Below are positions 54,570 through 64,000 of a stretch of DNA of 64,000 nt, piece by piece. A model generated the notes under the pieces. That model worked only from the letters and a program-made list of their open reading frames with translations. It did no database searches and was not told where the DNA came from. Origin of the DNA: Halostagnicola kamekurae (GTDB taxonomy: Archaea; Halobacteriota; Halobacteria; Halobacteriales; Natrialbaceae); contig NZ_FOZS01000002.1 in assembly GCF_900116205.1 (NCBI RefSeq), forward strand, positions 992,001 through 1,056,000, given 5' to 3'. The position numbers and the translations under genes are program-made. Each line of letters starts with the position of its first letter. Positions within the stretch are counted from its first letter, which is position 1.

Positions 54570-55307
54570 ATGAAATACGTCAGATTCCGTGACCCCGCCG
54601 GTGCGGTTCGCCGAGGCGAACTCGAGGACGGCACCGTCCACTTCGCGAACGAGAGCTACGATTTCGACGGGGACGAAATCGATATCCTCCCGCCGACCGA
54701 GCCGTCGAAGATCGTCTGTATCGGACGCAACTATGCGGACCACGCCGACGAGATGGGGTCGGATCTCCCCGATCGACCGATGCTCTTTCTCAAACCGCCG
54801 AACACGGTCTCGAGTCACGGCGACACGGTGACCGTGCCGGCGGGCAAAGAGCGGATCGACCACGAAGCGGAACTGGGTGTCGTCATCGGCGAGCAGTGCC
54901 GGCACGTGCCGGTCTCGGACGCGGAGGACGTCATCGCTGGCTTCACCTGCGTGAACGACCTCTCGAACCGCGACGACCAGTCCGAAGAGCGCAACTGGGT
55001 CCGCGGCAAGGCCTTCGACGGCGCGGCGCCCATCGGACCGGTGCTTGCGACCCCCGACGAAGTGCCAGACGACGCGGCAGTTCGGTCCCGAGTCAACGGC
55101 GAACTGAAACAGGACGGGACGCTCGATCAGCTCATCTTCCCGATTCCTGAGCTGATCGCCGAAATCACGACCTACCAGACCCTCGAGGAGGGCGACGTGA
55201 TCGCGACCGGCACGCCGGAAGGCGTCGGACCGCTTGCCGACGGCGACGAGGTCGAGATCGAAGTCGAGGGCGTCGGCACGCTCTCGCACTCGGTTCGAAT
55301 CCCCTGA
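54570..55307 (+). CDS. fumarylacetoacetate hydrolase family protein
   Basis: A 245-residue FAH-fold hydrolase or decarboxylase. The metal-binding acids appear in HEAELGVVIG and CVNDLSNRDDQ. An N-terminal domain with KIVCIGRNYADHADE precedes. The ATG at 54570 fits the family start (MKYVRFRDPAG) and a TATA-like box about 30 bases upstream. Earlier in-frame codons make an Arg-rich extension that is not conserved. Substrate unknown, likely a 2-oxo acid or acylpyruvate. Confidence 0.9.
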   Translation: MKYVRFRDPAGAVRRGELEDGTVHFANESYDFDGDEIDILPPTEPSKIVCIGRNYADHADEMGSDLPDRPMLFLKPPNTVSSHGDTVTVPAGKERIDHEAELGVVIGEQCRHVPVSDAEDVIAGFTCVNDLSNRDDQSEERNWVRGKAFDGAAPIGPVLATPDEVPDDAAVRSRVNGELKQDGTLDQLIFPIPELIAEITTYQTLEEGDVIATGTPEGVGPLADGDEVEIEVEGVGTLSHSVRIP

Positions 55308-55369
55308 ATTGGGTCCGACCAATCGCGGGGAGACGAACGTTTTTCGACGTATCGACCGAACGACCGTCC

Positions 55370-56128
55370 ATGACAGTCAGCTACGGCGCCGTGGCGTTCG
55401 ACTGGCTCGGCCGCGCGACGGTTCGACTCGAGTCCCAAACGGGCGTGGTGATCTACGTCGATCCCGACCGAGCGGCCGTCCGCGAGGACGCGGCCCCTCG
55501 AGACGGCGATCTGGTGTTGGTAACCCACGAGCACCACTACGATCCCGACGGGATCGAACGGGTCGCACGCGACGACGCAGTCGTGGTGATCCACGAGTCG
55601 ATCGACGGGCAGGGGATCGACGCCCGTGGGGAGGATCGGACGGCGCGAGTCCGCGCCCCGCCAACCGATCTCTCCTGCGATGTCGAACGCGTTCGCGCCG
55701 ACGAGTCGTTCGTACTCGGCCCGCTGGATCTGTTCACGACGCCCGCGCACAACGAGCCGGACGGGCCACACACCCGCGGAGACGGCTCGGCGTACCACCC
55801 CGAGGGAACGGGCTGTGGGTACGCGGTCACCGTCGACGGCGTTCGGGCCTTTTTCGCGGGCCACACGGACGCCCTCGAGTACCACGAGGATCTCGACGTC
55901 GACGTTTTCTTTCCGCCGATCTGCGGCGACACCACGATGGATCGACACGATGCCGCGACGCTCGCAGAGCGAATGGCTCCGCGACTCGTCTGTCCGATCT
56001 ACGACGAGGTGGCTTCGGTGAATACGGAGGCGTTCGTCGTCGACGTGGCGACTCGAGGGGTTCCGGTCGTTCTCGAGAATCCGAACCCATCGGCGGCTGG
56101 GATCGAGGACGACCGAACGATCGAGTAA
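55370..56128 (+). CDS. MBL-fold metallohydrolase
   Basis: A 252-residue metallo-beta-lactamase-fold protein. The metal motif is THEHHYDPDGIERV (HxHxD type), followed by AGHTDALEY and ICGDTTMDRHDAATLAERM. UlaG-like in layout. It is 62 bases downstream of the FAH gene on the same strand and may be cotranscribed. Substrate unknown. Confidence 0.85.
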   Translation: MTVSYGAVAFDWLGRATVRLESQTGVVIYVDPDRAAVREDAAPRDGDLVLVTHEHHYDPDGIERVARDDAVVVIHESIDGQGIDARGEDRTARVRAPPTDLSCDVERVRADESFVLGPLDLFTTPAHNEPDGPHTRGDGSAYHPEGTGCGYAVTVDGVRAFFAGHTDALEYHEDLDVDVFFPPICGDTTMDRHDAATLAERMAPRLVCPIYDEVASVNTEAFVVDVATRGVPVVLENPNPSAAGIEDDRTIE

Positions 56129-56159
56129 GCCGTCTACGTTCTCGAACGCCGTGTCAGGA

Positions 56160-56594
56160 TCAGCGCAACGAGGGCGTCGCGGCATCGACGCTCGAGGAGA
56201 GGGTCCGTCGCGTCTGGATCCCCGCCTGAAACCGCTGGAGGATCTTCGACTGGTGTTCGGGACACGCCACGACGAGGACCGCCCCCTCGCGAACCGGGAT
56301 CACGGGCTGGGTCCCGCTGTGCGGTGCGTGCTGGCAGCCCGGGCACCGAACGCCGCCCGCCGGTCGGTGGTCCAGCGTCTCGGCGGCGTCTTCGGTCGTC
56401 AACCCGCAGACCGAGGCGAACTGCTCGAGGTGGTCCTCACAGCTGACGAGAGGAATCGTGAGCTGATCCACGAGCAGAAACGAGACCGCCTGCCGGCTGT
56501 CAGATTCGAAAGCGGAACGGCACGCCTCACACTGGACTGGCGGACGACCGTCGTCAGTACCCGGCTCCGAGTACTGAAAATCTGCTGCTGGCAT
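56160..56594 (-). CDS. zinc-binding conserved hypothetical protein
   Basis: A 144-residue protein with Cys/His pairs at CEACRSAF, CEDHLEQF, CPGCQHAP and CPEHQSKI, likely two zinc sites. It repeats this arrangement twice, each half ending in a C-x2-H helix. No family named. Convergent with the MBL gene. Confidence 0.75.
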   Translation of the reverse strand: MPAADFQYSEPGTDDGRPPVQCEACRSAFESDSRQAVSFLLVDQLTIPLVSCEDHLEQFASVCGLTTEDAAETLDHRPAGGVRCPGCQHAPHSGTQPVIPVREGAVLVVACPEHQSKILQRFQAGIQTRRTLSSSVDAATPSLR

Positions 56595-56768
56595 TCGTCC
56601 CTATCGGCGGGTCGCCATCCACGTAAGTGGTCGGTTGTCGGATACTCGCGCACCGTTTCCGATACCGGAACCGTCGCCACTCCTACGGACCCACCCCACC
56701 GATCTCAGGACCATCGCTATCACGCCCGGAGCCATCACCATCGATTCCATCGACTCGCTGGCCGTGAT

Positions 56769-56776
56769 AGCTATAT
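56769..56776 (+). promoter_or_regulatory. TATA-like box of the deacetylase
   Basis: The sequence agctatat lies 25-32 bases before the ATG at 56801, suiting a leaderless transcript. Confidence 0.45.
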
Positions 56777-56800
56777 TCACCTGCGTGTCGTCCGCCGAAC

Positions 56801-57655
56801 ATGGCGAGTGCAACGGTCTGCGTTTCGTATCACTTCGACGCCGTCTCGACGTGGCTCTGGGCGTTCGACGCCTGGGACATGCCGACGCGACACTCCCGAG
56901 GGGTCTACGGCGCGGACGTCGGGACCCCGCGGCTCCTCGACCTCCACGACGAACACAACCTCCCCTCGACGTGGTGTATCCCCGGCCACACCATCGAGAG
57001 CTTTCCGGCGGCCTGCGAGGCGGTCGCCGACGCCGGCCACGGAATCCAACACCACGGCTGGACCCACCGCGGCCCCTCGAGCTACGAGAGCAGGGAGGCC
57101 GAACGGGCGGATATCGAGCGCGGCATCGAGAGCATCGTCGAACTGACGGGCGAGCGTCCGACGGGGTACGCCTCGCCGGCATGGGACTTCTCGGCACACA
57201 CCCTCGACATCCTCCTCGAGTTGGGGTTCGAGTGGGACTCGAGCGTGATGGCCGCCGATTTCGAACCGCACTACCTCCGGCGGGGGTGGCGTGCGCCCGC
57301 CGACGCGCCCTACGAACGCGGCGAACCGACCGACATCGTCGAACTCCCCCCGTCGTGGGAGCGCGACGACTTCCCGCCGTTTACCTACACCTGGGCGGAC
57401 CCCCACCGGATGGGTTACACCGACGAGGAGATGATCTTCCGGAAGTGGCGCGACCAGTTCGACTGGATGGTTGAACACGTCGACGGCGGCGTCTACGTCC
57501 TGACGCTGCACCCGCAGGTGATCGGACAAGCACACCGAATCGGCCGCCTCGAGGAACTGTTCGAGCACATGTACTCTCGAGAAGACGTCGAGTTCGAGCG
57601 GATGCAAACGGTTGCCACTGACTTTCGAGAACGAAATCCACCGTCGGCTCAGTGA
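56801..57655 (+). CDS. polysaccharide deacetylase family protein
   Basis: A 284-residue NodB-fold deacetylase. The motif YHFDAVSTW carries the first Asp, STWCIPGHTIE and GIQHHGWTHRG give the metal His residues, and TGYASPAWDFSAHTLD and YVLTLHPQVIGQ close the active site. Substrate unknown; possibly cell-surface glycan. Confidence 0.88.
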   Translation: MASATVCVSYHFDAVSTWLWAFDAWDMPTRHSRGVYGADVGTPRLLDLHDEHNLPSTWCIPGHTIESFPAACEAVADAGHGIQHHGWTHRGPSSYESREAERADIERGIESIVELTGERPTGYASPAWDFSAHTLDILLELGFEWDSSVMAADFEPHYLRRGWRAPADAPYERGEPTDIVELPPSWERDDFPPFTYTWADPHRMGYTDEEMIFRKWRDQFDWMVEHVDGGVYVLTLHPQVIGQAHRIGRLEELFEHMYSREDVEFERMQTVATDFRERNPPSAQ

Positions 57656-57730
57656 TTGGTCACTTTGGAGCTCTCTCGGGCCTTGGACTTCGCCTCTGCC
57701 GAACTACCCCTTTGTATGTTTTTCAGAAGA

Positions 57731-57740
57731 AAATATTTTA
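57731..57740 (+). promoter_or_regulatory. TATA-like box of the HTH/TumE-like pair
   Basis: The sequence aaatatttta lies 26-35 bases before the ATG at 57766, as in a leaderless archaeal promoter. Confidence 0.55.
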
Positions 57741-57765
57741 TGGGTGTGGCAGTAACGATACAGCA

Positions 57766-58377
57766 ATGACTGAGCATGAGAATCCCGGAGCGTGGGACGG
57801 GGACGTTAACGAAGCGGTGCTCGAGGAGTGGATCGATTCGACGACGAAGTTCGAACGCGTCCGGGAGGTACTGCTCTCGACGACGACGCCACAGTACGCG
57901 AAAGAAATCGGCGAAAGAGCCAGAGTGAGCGAGCCGACCGCTCGAAAACACCTCGAGGCGCTCGCGGCGTCCGGATTCGGTGATGTGGTGACGACTGGCC
58001 GAGGCAAACGGTACAAACGTTCCCGCCAGACCGTCGCCATGCAGCGTATCAGTGACACCCATCAATCACTCTCTCGCGAGGAGCTAACGGAAGGTATCAA
58101 AGAACTTCGCGGGCAGATACGAACATATCAGAACGAGTTCGAAGCCTCGGATCCCGACGACCTCGCGTTTCAAATCGAATCAGACGAGGCCGACGCGTGG
58201 GAAACCGTTACCGCTTGGCGGGCTGCGGAAACCGATCTCGATATCGCAAAAGCGGCCCTCGCACTGTACGATTTCGATCCAGATGCCGGCACTGGCGATG
58301 GAAACTCCCCAGAAAATGACGACACGTCGACCTCCCGCGGCGCGTTTTCCGATAGCACGGGAAACGTCTCGGTCTAG
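57766..58377 (+). CDS. HTH protein (DUF7342-like), possible antitoxin
   Basis: A 203-residue protein. Residues about 20-85 form a winged helix (YAKEIGERARVSEPTARKHLEAL with a following wing GDVVTTGRGKRYKRS). The C-terminus is a helical region with LRGQIRTYQNEFEA and a final acidic Ser-rich tail. It precedes a small TumE-like gene by 62 bases. The pair fits an HTH antitoxin and toxin, by analogy only. Confidence 0.7.
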   Translation: MTEHENPGAWDGDVNEAVLEEWIDSTTKFERVREVLLSTTTPQYAKEIGERARVSEPTARKHLEALAASGFGDVVTTGRGKRYKRSRQTVAMQRISDTHQSLSREELTEGIKELRGQIRTYQNEFEASDPDDLAFQIESDEADAWETVTAWRAAETDLDIAKAALALYDFDPDAGTGDGNSPENDDTSTSRGAFSDSTGNVSV

Positions 58378-58439
58378 CCTCCATCGATGGGAGGGATTCG
58401 ACAAACTGAGTTGACGGGAGATCTCGGTGCGCGCCGGAC

Positions 58440-58850
58440 GTGGCTGAACTCCGGACGATTCGTGACGTGTTTCGTCGAGGGGAACCGCTACTCGCGGACG
58501 AGGCGTTCGATAGCGTCCTGAGTCCTCGAGAGCTTCGGCTGTCTTTCGATGATGGGATCGGAAACGCAGACCGTGCTCGGATCGATGTCGTCTGGTATAC
58601 GTCCGGTGCGTACTCGTCTCACTACACGGATTCTGCCGACGTGAACTGGCGATTCGATCGCCACCCGAACCCACACTCGCCCGAGATGCACTTTCATGCG
58701 CCACCGGACGCGGAATCTCACACCGCAGAGCGGTCGTGTATTACCGTCACTGAACCGCGCTTGGTGGCACGAGCGGTCCTAAAGCTCTGGCGACGAGCAT
58801 ACGAGACCGATTCGGTGGCCGAGATCAATACGGCAGAAAATCCACCATGA
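58440..58850 (+). CDS. TumE-like (DUF6516-type) small protein, possible toxin
   Basis: A 136-residue protein starting with GTG; no earlier start lies in frame after the previous stop. The core matches the TumE-like pattern: LRLSFDDGIGN strand region, SSHYTDSADVNWRFDRHPN and PHSPEMHFHAPP with closely spaced His, then VARAVLKLWRRAYE at the end. TumE-like proteins are known as toxins or partners of an antitoxin. The neighbouring HTH gene supports that reading. No experimental basis here. Confidence 0.6.
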   Translation: MAELRTIRDVFRRGEPLLADEAFDSVLSPRELRLSFDDGIGNADRARIDVVWYTSGAYSSHYTDSADVNWRFDRHPNPHSPEMHFHAPPDAESHTAERSCITVTEPRLVARAVLKLWRRAYETDSVAEINTAENPP

Positions 58851-58955
58851 GTTCAGCGAAAACGAACGGCGTCTCTGCAGGATATCGTCTCACAGACGGC
58901 GACACGTCCCGACTCGGCCGGTGAGTCTCCAATCACGGAAGCGAAGGTAGGACGC

Positions 58956-60047
58956 TCACAGAACGCCCATCGCCTCGAGGCGTTCGGGCAGGTACGTATC
59001 CGTCACGAAGTCCAGTCCGCGCGCCGCGAGGGACTGCTGTTCCGCTTTCTTTCCGATCTCGAGCTGGAGTTCGATCTGCTCTTCCCAGTAGTCGGTCTGG
59101 AAGCGCGGATCGGAGAGTTCGCTCTCTAAGGCGTTGATGTCCGAATCCGAGAGCGGGTCCGTCGGCAGGTCGTACTCGACGATGTCGGCCGGCTGGATGC
59201 CGATATATTTCGCTTCGGGCGTCGCGAGGTACTCCGAGAGGTGCGCGGACTTGATCGAGCCGTAGGCGACCGAGCCGTAGATGCGGTAGGACCACGGGTC
59301 GCCGTCGGCGAAGACCGTCACCGGAAGCTCGAGTTCGTCGTGGAGCCGTCTGATCAGTCGACGCGTCGCCCGTGCCGGCTGGCCGCCGAGGTGGACGATC
59401 AGGGCGTCGTAGTCGGCGTCGAATCCGTTTTCGACCAGCCGGTCTCGCATCCCGCCGGTCTCGACACAGAGGACGAAGTCGGCGTCGTTGTCGAGGAACT
59501 CGATCGTGTCGGGGTTGTTCGGGATCTGGTAGCCACCCTGTCCCACGTCGAGTTGACAGTGGATGTCGCGTTCGCCGCGGTTCGTCTGCTCGCGGATGTG
59601 GAGCGGCCCCATCACCTTCGCGCCCGACTCCTCGGGTCGCATGTGAAAGTCCTCACGGGTGACCTCCGAGACGATCTCTAGGTCCTCGATCAACTGGTTG
59701 GACTCGTCCTGATCGTTGAACTGGGCGTTGTCGTTGTCCCAGCTTTCGGAGAGGTAGTACAACTCACGCAACGTCGACGAGCGGTCTTCCTCGAGTTGGT
59801 CTGCGAGGAACTCGATGGTGTAGACGGCTCGCAGGAGCTTCCGGGCGCCGCGGACCGAGTTCGCGGATCGGGTCGACGTCCGGTCGCCGTAGACCCAGAC
59901 GCCCTTGTCCTCGTCGTACTCGATGTTGCTCTTCGTTCGAGTCGGGAGCGTCATGCTCGGTATCTCTCCCCCCTCGAACTGCTCGTAAAACTCCGCGGCG
60001 AGGTCGATCAACTGTTCTCTCGCTTCCTGGTTGGTGTCCGAACTCAT
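58956..60047 (-). CDS. top6A: DNA topoisomerase VI subunit A
   Basis: A 363-residue catalytic subunit of the type IIB topoisomerase. The active Tyr is in [11 protein letters not shown] (Y97 or Y98). The Toprim acids appear in [11 protein letters not shown] and [11 protein letters not shown]. The ATG at 60047 overlaps the top6B stop by four bases, and the first 44 upstream residues are Arg-rich and non-conserved. It works with top6B in decatenation and supercoil relaxation. Confidence 0.95.
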   Translation of the reverse strand: MSSDTNQEAREQLIDLAAEFYEQFEGGEIPSMTLPTRTKSNIEYDEDKGVWVYGDRTSTRSANSVRGARKLLRAVYTIEFLADQLEEDRSSTLRELYYLSESWDNDNAQFNDQDESNQLIEDLEIVSEVTREDFHMRPEESGAKVMGPLHIREQTNRGERDIHCQLDVGQGGYQIPNNPDTIEFLDNDADFVLCVETGGMRDRLVENGFDADYDALIVHLGGQPARATRRLIRRLHDELELPVTVFADGDPWSYRIYGSVAYGSIKSAHLSEYLATPEAKYIGIQPADIVEYDLPTDPLSDSDINALESELSDPRFQTDYWEEQIELQLEIGKKAEQQSLAARGLDFVTDTYLPERLEAMGVL

Positions 60048-62506
60048 TGGTCTGTCACGGTTAGTTTCTCGCTTTCGACGCCGCTCACGTCGAGGTCGAA
60101 CGACGCGTCCGTATCGATTTCGTACTCGAGGGTCGCTTCCTCGCCGCTCGAGACGTCGCCGTCCCACTTGACGAACCACTCGCCGTCCATCTCGACGACG
60201 TTCGCGCCGTCGGACAGTTCGCGCGGTTCGGCGCTGACGATGTCAGTCAGTTCGAACGACTCGGTCGTGCTCGTGTGGTTCTCGACGACGATCGAGACCG
60301 ACTGTCCGTCGCCGTTTTCCTCGAGTTCGCGCTCGACGAGCACGTTGTTCATGATCCGGGCGACGGCGTCGTCGATGTTCGGCTCGGGATTGTCGGTCAC
60401 TTCGGCGACCTTCTCGGCCATCTCCGGGAGGATCTGGCCGAGGACGCTCTGCTTGCGCCGGCGTTTCTCCATCGAGCGGCGCTTGTTGAGGTAGCTCTTG
60501 AGCTCTCGAGCGGCCTCGCGGATGGCGAGTTCGATCTCGTCTTCGATCTCGGGAACGTTCGCGACGGCGTCTTTGGACTCGCTCGTGAACGGCACGTTCG
60601 TCGACGCCACGTGGACCATGATCACGGCGGGGCCGTTTGGAACCCCGGAGCCGCCGGGCTGGTCGAGCCCGTAGTTCCGCCAGCCGATCTGTTTGACGAC
60701 GTCGGTCGTCGCACAGGCACCGCGCTGGTAGACCAGCGGCACGCGGTTCGCGAATCGGAGCACGTCCGCGCTCCCCTCCGCCTCGAGGTCGCCGCCGTAG
60801 GCGATTCCCGCCTCGACGATGAACGGATCGCCGCCGGAAACGCCAGCATCGCGCGTCGCAGCCGCGTAGAAGTCGGCGTCGAACTCCTTTCGCAGTCCGG
60901 CTTCGATGAGTTCGTCGGTGATCGGCGAGAGACACCGCGTCGGCGGCGCCATGATGTCGGTCGCGCGCATCCCGTCGACGAGCTGGCTCGAGGCGTCCCG
61001 GTCCTCCGTGAGCTCTCGAACCAGCGGCGGGTCGTCGGGAACCGTCCGCATGACGCCCCAGATGGCCTCGACGACGTTCTCTCGGGCGGTGTCGCCGAAC
61101 GCGGCGTCGTCGTACTCCTCGGTCAACTCGGCGGCGCGGTCGACGGCCGAGCGGAGCGCCGCATGGGTGAATCGGTGGCGTCGGTCGTCCGCGTCTTCGA
61201 ACTTGCCCGCGAGCCGCTCGGCGAAGGCGTGGATAACCGCGTCGTCCTTTCGCGTGCTCGTCGCGTCGTCGGCAAGCGCGTAGAGGTCGGCGACGATTCG
61301 GGAGTCGCTGTCTGACTCGGCCTCCGCGGAACCGCTCTCGTCGGATTCGCCCTCGAGTTCGACGAGTTCGGCCCACGCCGCCGCGACGGCGTTCTCTCGA
61401 ACCGTCTCGCCGAAGGTCGTTCCGTGCTCGTCCTCGGCCGATTCGGCGGCGGACTCGACGATATCGACCAGTTTGTGGTGACAGAGCCGCTCGCGGTTTT
61501 CGACGGTCGTGGCGATGGTTTCTGCAAAGTCTGCCGTCGCAGTCGCTCCCTTGTTCGCCGTCGCGTCCTCGATGGCAGCCGCGACCGCATCCCCGTCGTC
61601 GGCGTCCGGCGTCGCCCAGGACATCTCCCGGCCGAAGTGCCGGTCGCGGAACTCGTCGATGACCGAGGTAGCGGTCTTCTTCCCGACGCGGGTGAACTCC
61701 TCCTGGAGGAACCCGGAGATGCTGTGTGAGTCCGTCGCCGAGAGCATCTTCATCACGGTGCCGAGTTCGACGCCGTGAGGGTGGGGCCGGATCTCTTCGG
61801 TCTCCTCGGGCAGTTCGTCGGTCGCCCGTTCGGCCTTGAAGTGCTCGTTCGGCTCCTTGAGCTCGAGTCGGGCGTGGGGGTTGACGACCGCCGTGTGCTT
61901 GATGTAATCGTGGAGCTGTGCACGCGCACGCATGTTCGCCTCCATCTCGAGTTCGATGCGCGTGCCGTGGGGGCGGTCCCACGAGGCAGTCTCTTCGACG
62001 CTGATCTCGGGCTCGTTGTCGTCGGTGTCGATGATCAGCTCGAAGTACTCCGCCTCACTCGAGCCCTGCGTGCGACTCGTGATCTTGGCGGGTTTCCCGC
62101 TTGTCAGTTGCGAGTAGAGGACGGCCGCGGAGATCCCGATCCCCTGCTGTCCGCGAGACTGTTCGCGAGCGTGAAATCGCGAGCCGTAGAGTAGTTTCCC
62201 GAAGACTTTCGGCAGCGATTCCTTCGTTAGCCCCGGCCCGTTGTCCTCGACGATCAGCCGGTAGTAATCGCCCTCCTCCTGAATTTCGACGTAGATATCG
62301 GGGAGAATACCGGCTTCCTCGGCGGCGTCGAGCGCGTTGTCGACGGCCTCTTTGACGGCCGTCACGAGGCCTCGAGCACCGCTGTCGAAGCCGAGCATGT
62401 GCTTGTTCTTCTCGAAGAACTCGGCGATGGAGATCGCGCGCTGGTTTTCGGCCAGCTCTTCGGCGATCCCCTCCTCCTCGCCGAGCGTCGACTGGAACGA
62501 CGTCAT
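60044..62506 (-). CDS. top6B: DNA topoisomerase VI subunit B, with internal duplication
   Basis: An 820-residue ATPase subunit of topoisomerase VI, much longer than the Sulfolobus form (about 530). GHKL motifs: [12 protein letters not shown] near residue 54, VEDNGPGL near 87, [15 protein letters not shown] near 119. A large insert in the middle carries a repeated unit at about residues 306-381 and 422-486 (ends [14 protein letters not shown] and [14 protein letters not shown]). The C-terminal transducer is normal. The stop overlaps the top6A start. Confidence 0.94.
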   Translation of the reverse strand: MTSFQSTLGEEEGIAEELAENQRAISIAEFFEKNKHMLGFDSGARGLVTAVKEAVDNALDAAEEAGILPDIYVEIQEEGDYYRLIVEDNGPGLTKESLPKVFGKLLYGSRFHAREQSRGQQGIGISAAVLYSQLTSGKPAKITSRTQGSSEAEYFELIIDTDDNEPEISVEETASWDRPHGTRIELEMEANMRARAQLHDYIKHTAVVNPHARLELKEPNEHFKAERATDELPEETEEIRPHPHGVELGTVMKMLSATDSHSISGFLQEEFTRVGKKTATSVIDEFRDRHFGREMSWATPDADDGDAVAAAIEDATANKGATATADFAETIATTVENRERLCHHKLVDIVESAAESAEDEHGTTFGETVRENAVAAAWAELVELEGESDESGSAEAESDSDSRIVADLYALADDATSTRKDDAVIHAFAERLAGKFEDADDRRHRFTHAALRSAVDRAAELTEEYDDAAFGDTARENVVEAIWGVMRTVPDDPPLVRELTEDRDASSQLVDGMRATDIMAPPTRCLSPITDELIEAGLRKEFDADFYAAATRDAGVSGGDPFIVEAGIAYGGDLEAEGSADVLRFANRVPLVYQRGACATTDVVKQIGWRNYGLDQPGGSGVPNGPAVIMVHVASTNVPFTSESKDAVANVPEIEDEIELAIREAARELKSYLNKRRSMEKRRRKQSVLGQILPEMAEKVAEVTDNPEPNIDDAVARIMNNVLVERELEENGDGQSVSIVVENHTSTTESFELTDIVSAEPRELSDGANVVEMDGEWFVKWDGDVSSGEEATLEYEIDTDASFDLDVSGVESEKLTVTDQ

Positions 62507-62658
62507 CGTTTCCCCTTATTAGCGGCGGGGCTAAAAGCTGTGTGCTACCGCGGTGAAAGTGATTGGTACGCTCGGTCCGGCATCGTGGACCGGAACGAAG
62601 CCTCGCTCCCGGCGCTCGAGGACGATCTGCCAGCGAATCGGATCACCAGCCACCGAGG
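62507..62658. other. intergenic stretch between top6B and the Usp gene
   Basis: No gene is seen in these 152 bases. They are the upstream region of the minus-strand top6B-top6A operon and also lie downstream of the Usp gene. Confidence 0.4.
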
Positions 62659-63141
62659 TCACTCGACCGTCGCCCTCGGGTCTGCAGGCGCGGACTCCTG
62701 ATCGTCCGCGTCGAGGTGGACCGTCAACACGGGGACCGGCGACCGGCGAACGACCCGCTCGGCGACGCTCCCGAGCAGGAGTCGGTCGATTCCGCCTCGG
62801 CCGTGGGTCCCCATCACGACGAGATCGCAGTTTTCGGGTGCGGCCTCGTCGACGATGACCCTGCTCGGCGAGCCCTCGAGTACGTTCGTCTCGACGTCGA
62901 CGTCGGATGGGGCGAGCTCTTTCACCCGTTCGACCGCCACCTCGCCTTCCTCTCGGAGGGCGCCGGTGATGCCGTCCCACGCCGTCTCCATCGCGAGGCC
63001 ACCGTAACTCGCGGCGTTGATGACGTACACCGCACGGATCGTCGCATCGTGGGTTCGAGCGAGTTCGATCGCGTACTCGAGCGCGTGCTCGCCCTCGGCC
63101 GAACCGTCGGTCGGAACGAGGATTCGATCGTACATTGTCAT
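62659..63141 (-). CDS. universal stress protein (UspA family)
   Basis: A 160-residue Usp protein. It opens MTMYDRILVPTDGSAEGEHAL; the ATP-binding signature GTHGRGGIDRLLLGSV (G-x2-G-x9-G-S) is intact. A Met two residues further on (63135) is an alternative start. It ends in a short acidic tail. Role: small stress-induced nucleotide binder. Confidence 0.9.
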   Translation of the reverse strand: MTMYDRILVPTDGSAEGEHALEYAIELARTHDATIRAVYVINAASYGGLAMETAWDGITGALREEGEVAVERVKELAPSDVDVETNVLEGSPSRVIVDEAAPENCDLVVMGTHGRGGIDRLLLGSVAERVVRRSPVPVLTVHLDADDQESAPADPRATVE

Positions 63142-63329
63142 ATGTTATCATATAACGCGCAGTAGTAATAACTGTGTTGTTCACCGCCCCGACGGAGTCT
63201 ATCGCACAAACGTGCCGTCGTGGCGTTCTGTCGGGTCTCGAGCGCGGTTGCGGACGATGGCGAGCATCCCCGACGCCCGGGTCGACGGCGACCGATAGCA
63301 TTTTTCGCCGCCGACCCGTTCACGGATCC

Positions 63330-64000
63330 GTGAACGTACGCGGGAGCGTCGCGGGTGAGGTCGACGTGCGAACGGTGACGACAAGCTACGGCGAGAGCGA
63401 CCTCGCGGAAGTTCCGCTGCGGTTCGATCGACACGAAGATTCGACGGCCCCGGCCGACGCGTCCAGTTTCGAGTCCGACGATGGGTCCGGTTCCGGGTCC
63501 GACGGCGCGTCCAATTACGAATCGTCGGGCGCGGTCGACGGACGGGACGCGACGACGGTCACGTTGTGGGGCAAGTGGACCGAATCGGCGGAGCTGCTCG
63601 AGCCGGGGATGGAACTGCTCGTGACGAACGTCGACGAGGACGAGTACCAGGGCGAGACGCAGTACTCCACGACGGGCGAGTCCTACGTCGTCGTCGAGCC
63701 GAGCTTTCTGGTGAACGTGACCGATGTCCGCAACTGGGTCGAGTGTCCGCGCCTGTACTACCTCAACAAGCTCTCGGGGGTGCCGCTGAACTATCCGGTC
63801 CTCAAGGGGACCATCGTCCACGAGGTCTTCGGGGACCTCCTTCGGGGACGGGACCTCGAGGCGGCGATCGACGAGCGAATCGACGAACGGGGCCTCGAAC
63901 TCGGCTTACTGGGCGAGACCCCCGAAGGCGTCGCCGAGGACGTCCGCGACAACGCCGCCGCGATCGAGGGCTGGCTCGAGCAGGGCCGACTCACAGAACA
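63330..64000 (+). CDS. Dna2/Cas4-like nuclease-helicase, 5' part (cut by window edge)
   Basis: A 223-codon N-terminal piece with no stop before the window edge. The Cys in VECPRLYYLNKL and the His in KGTIVHEVF match the first Fe-S and nuclease sites of Dna2/Cas4-type PD-(D/E)XK nucleases. The N-terminal half has a Ser/Gly/Asp-rich stretch. Upstream in-frame bases lack a stop, so the GTG at 63330 is a choice, not a certainty. The helicase part, expected next, would lie outside the window. Confidence 0.7.
   Translation, partial: MNVRGSVAGEVDVRTVTTSYGESDLAEVPLRFDRHEDSTAPADASSFESDDGSGSGSDGASNYESSGAVDGRDATTVTLWGKWTESAELLEPGMELLVTNVDEDEYQGETQYSTTGESYVVVEPSFLVNVTDVRNWVECPRLYYLNKLSGVPLNYPVLKGTIVHEVFGDLLRGRDLEAAIDERIDERGLELGLLGETPEGVAEDVRDNAAAIEGWLEQGRLTE

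Overview
The window is haloarchaeal chromosomal DNA. GC is high and the predicted proteins are strongly acidic. Many start codons sit about 26-31 bases behind a TATA-like box with no room for a leader. The gene set is archaeal: topoisomerase VI A and B, Tat-exported proteins, HalOD1 and DUF389 proteins, and a complete methylaspartate cycle, which is known from haloarchaea. The very frequent CTC-GAG codon pair would fit the Natrialba/Haloterrigena group, but that genus-level guess is only inference.

Layout. (1) 223-8150: an operon-like run of two PrkA-type AAA kinases, a possible small repeat protein, a DUF444/VWA protein and SpoVR. (2) 8227-18634: mixed housekeeping genes: HEAT repeats, YjbQ, a Gfo/Idh oxidoreductase, a DUF389 membrane protein, a Tat-exported His-rich protein, a winged-helix membrane regulator, an eIF2B-like protein, the Mrp/NBP35 Fe-S carrier, a divergent Fe-S uracil-DNA glycosylase-like protein and a DUF2064 protein. 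(3) 18658-20180: tRNA-Ser(UGA) followed by direct and inverted copies of its own 3' end, then a two-gene HTH/PIN toxin-antitoxin-like module with a perfect inverted repeat beside its promoter; ogt follows. (4) 20768-27431: all six genes of the methylaspartate cycle (mamA, mamB, mal, mch, mcl on the minus strand, mct diverging on the plus strand). This pathway turns glutamate through methylaspartate, mesaconate and methylmalyl-CoA into propionyl-CoA and glyoxylate, the anaplerotic route for growth on acetyl-CoA.

(5) 27605-31460: DUF5785, GTP cyclohydrolase III, a CBS/zinc-ribbon protein, phosphoglycerate kinase and a GNAT acetyltransferase. (6) 31473-34043: tRNA-Thr(UGU) with an AT-richer remnant beside it. 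It holds a beta-helix, virus-like structural protein and a Tat/YG-repeat acidic protein, and an 11-base copy of the tRNA 3' end closes it. (7) 34397-46332: small membrane and HalOD1 proteins, a thioesterase, a DEDD exonuclease, an amino-acid permease fused to two Usp domains, a Usp protein, a SafE-like membrane protein with a copper P-type ATPase, and an ABC-2 exporter. (8) 46667-57655: a dehydrogenase with biotin synthase, a PNPOx-like protein, succinyl-CoA synthetase sucC-sucD, a UbiA prenyltransferase, a zinc ribbon, a PadR regulator, tRNA-Glu(UUC), a fumarylacetoacetase-like hydrolase, an MBL-fold protein, a zinc protein and a polysaccharide deacetylase. (9) 57766-64000: an HTH gene with a TumE-like partner, top6B-top6A (the B subunit carries an internal duplication), a Usp protein and the 5' part of a Dna2/Cas4-like nuclease gene cut by the window edge.

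The most interesting unexplained pieces are the two tRNA-linked remnants, the two toxin-antitoxin-like pairs (18996-20180 and 57766-58850), the possible 12-residue-repeat small protein inside the PrkA operon, and the His-rich Tat substrate. No CRISPR array, complete insertion sequence, rRNA or replication origin was seen.
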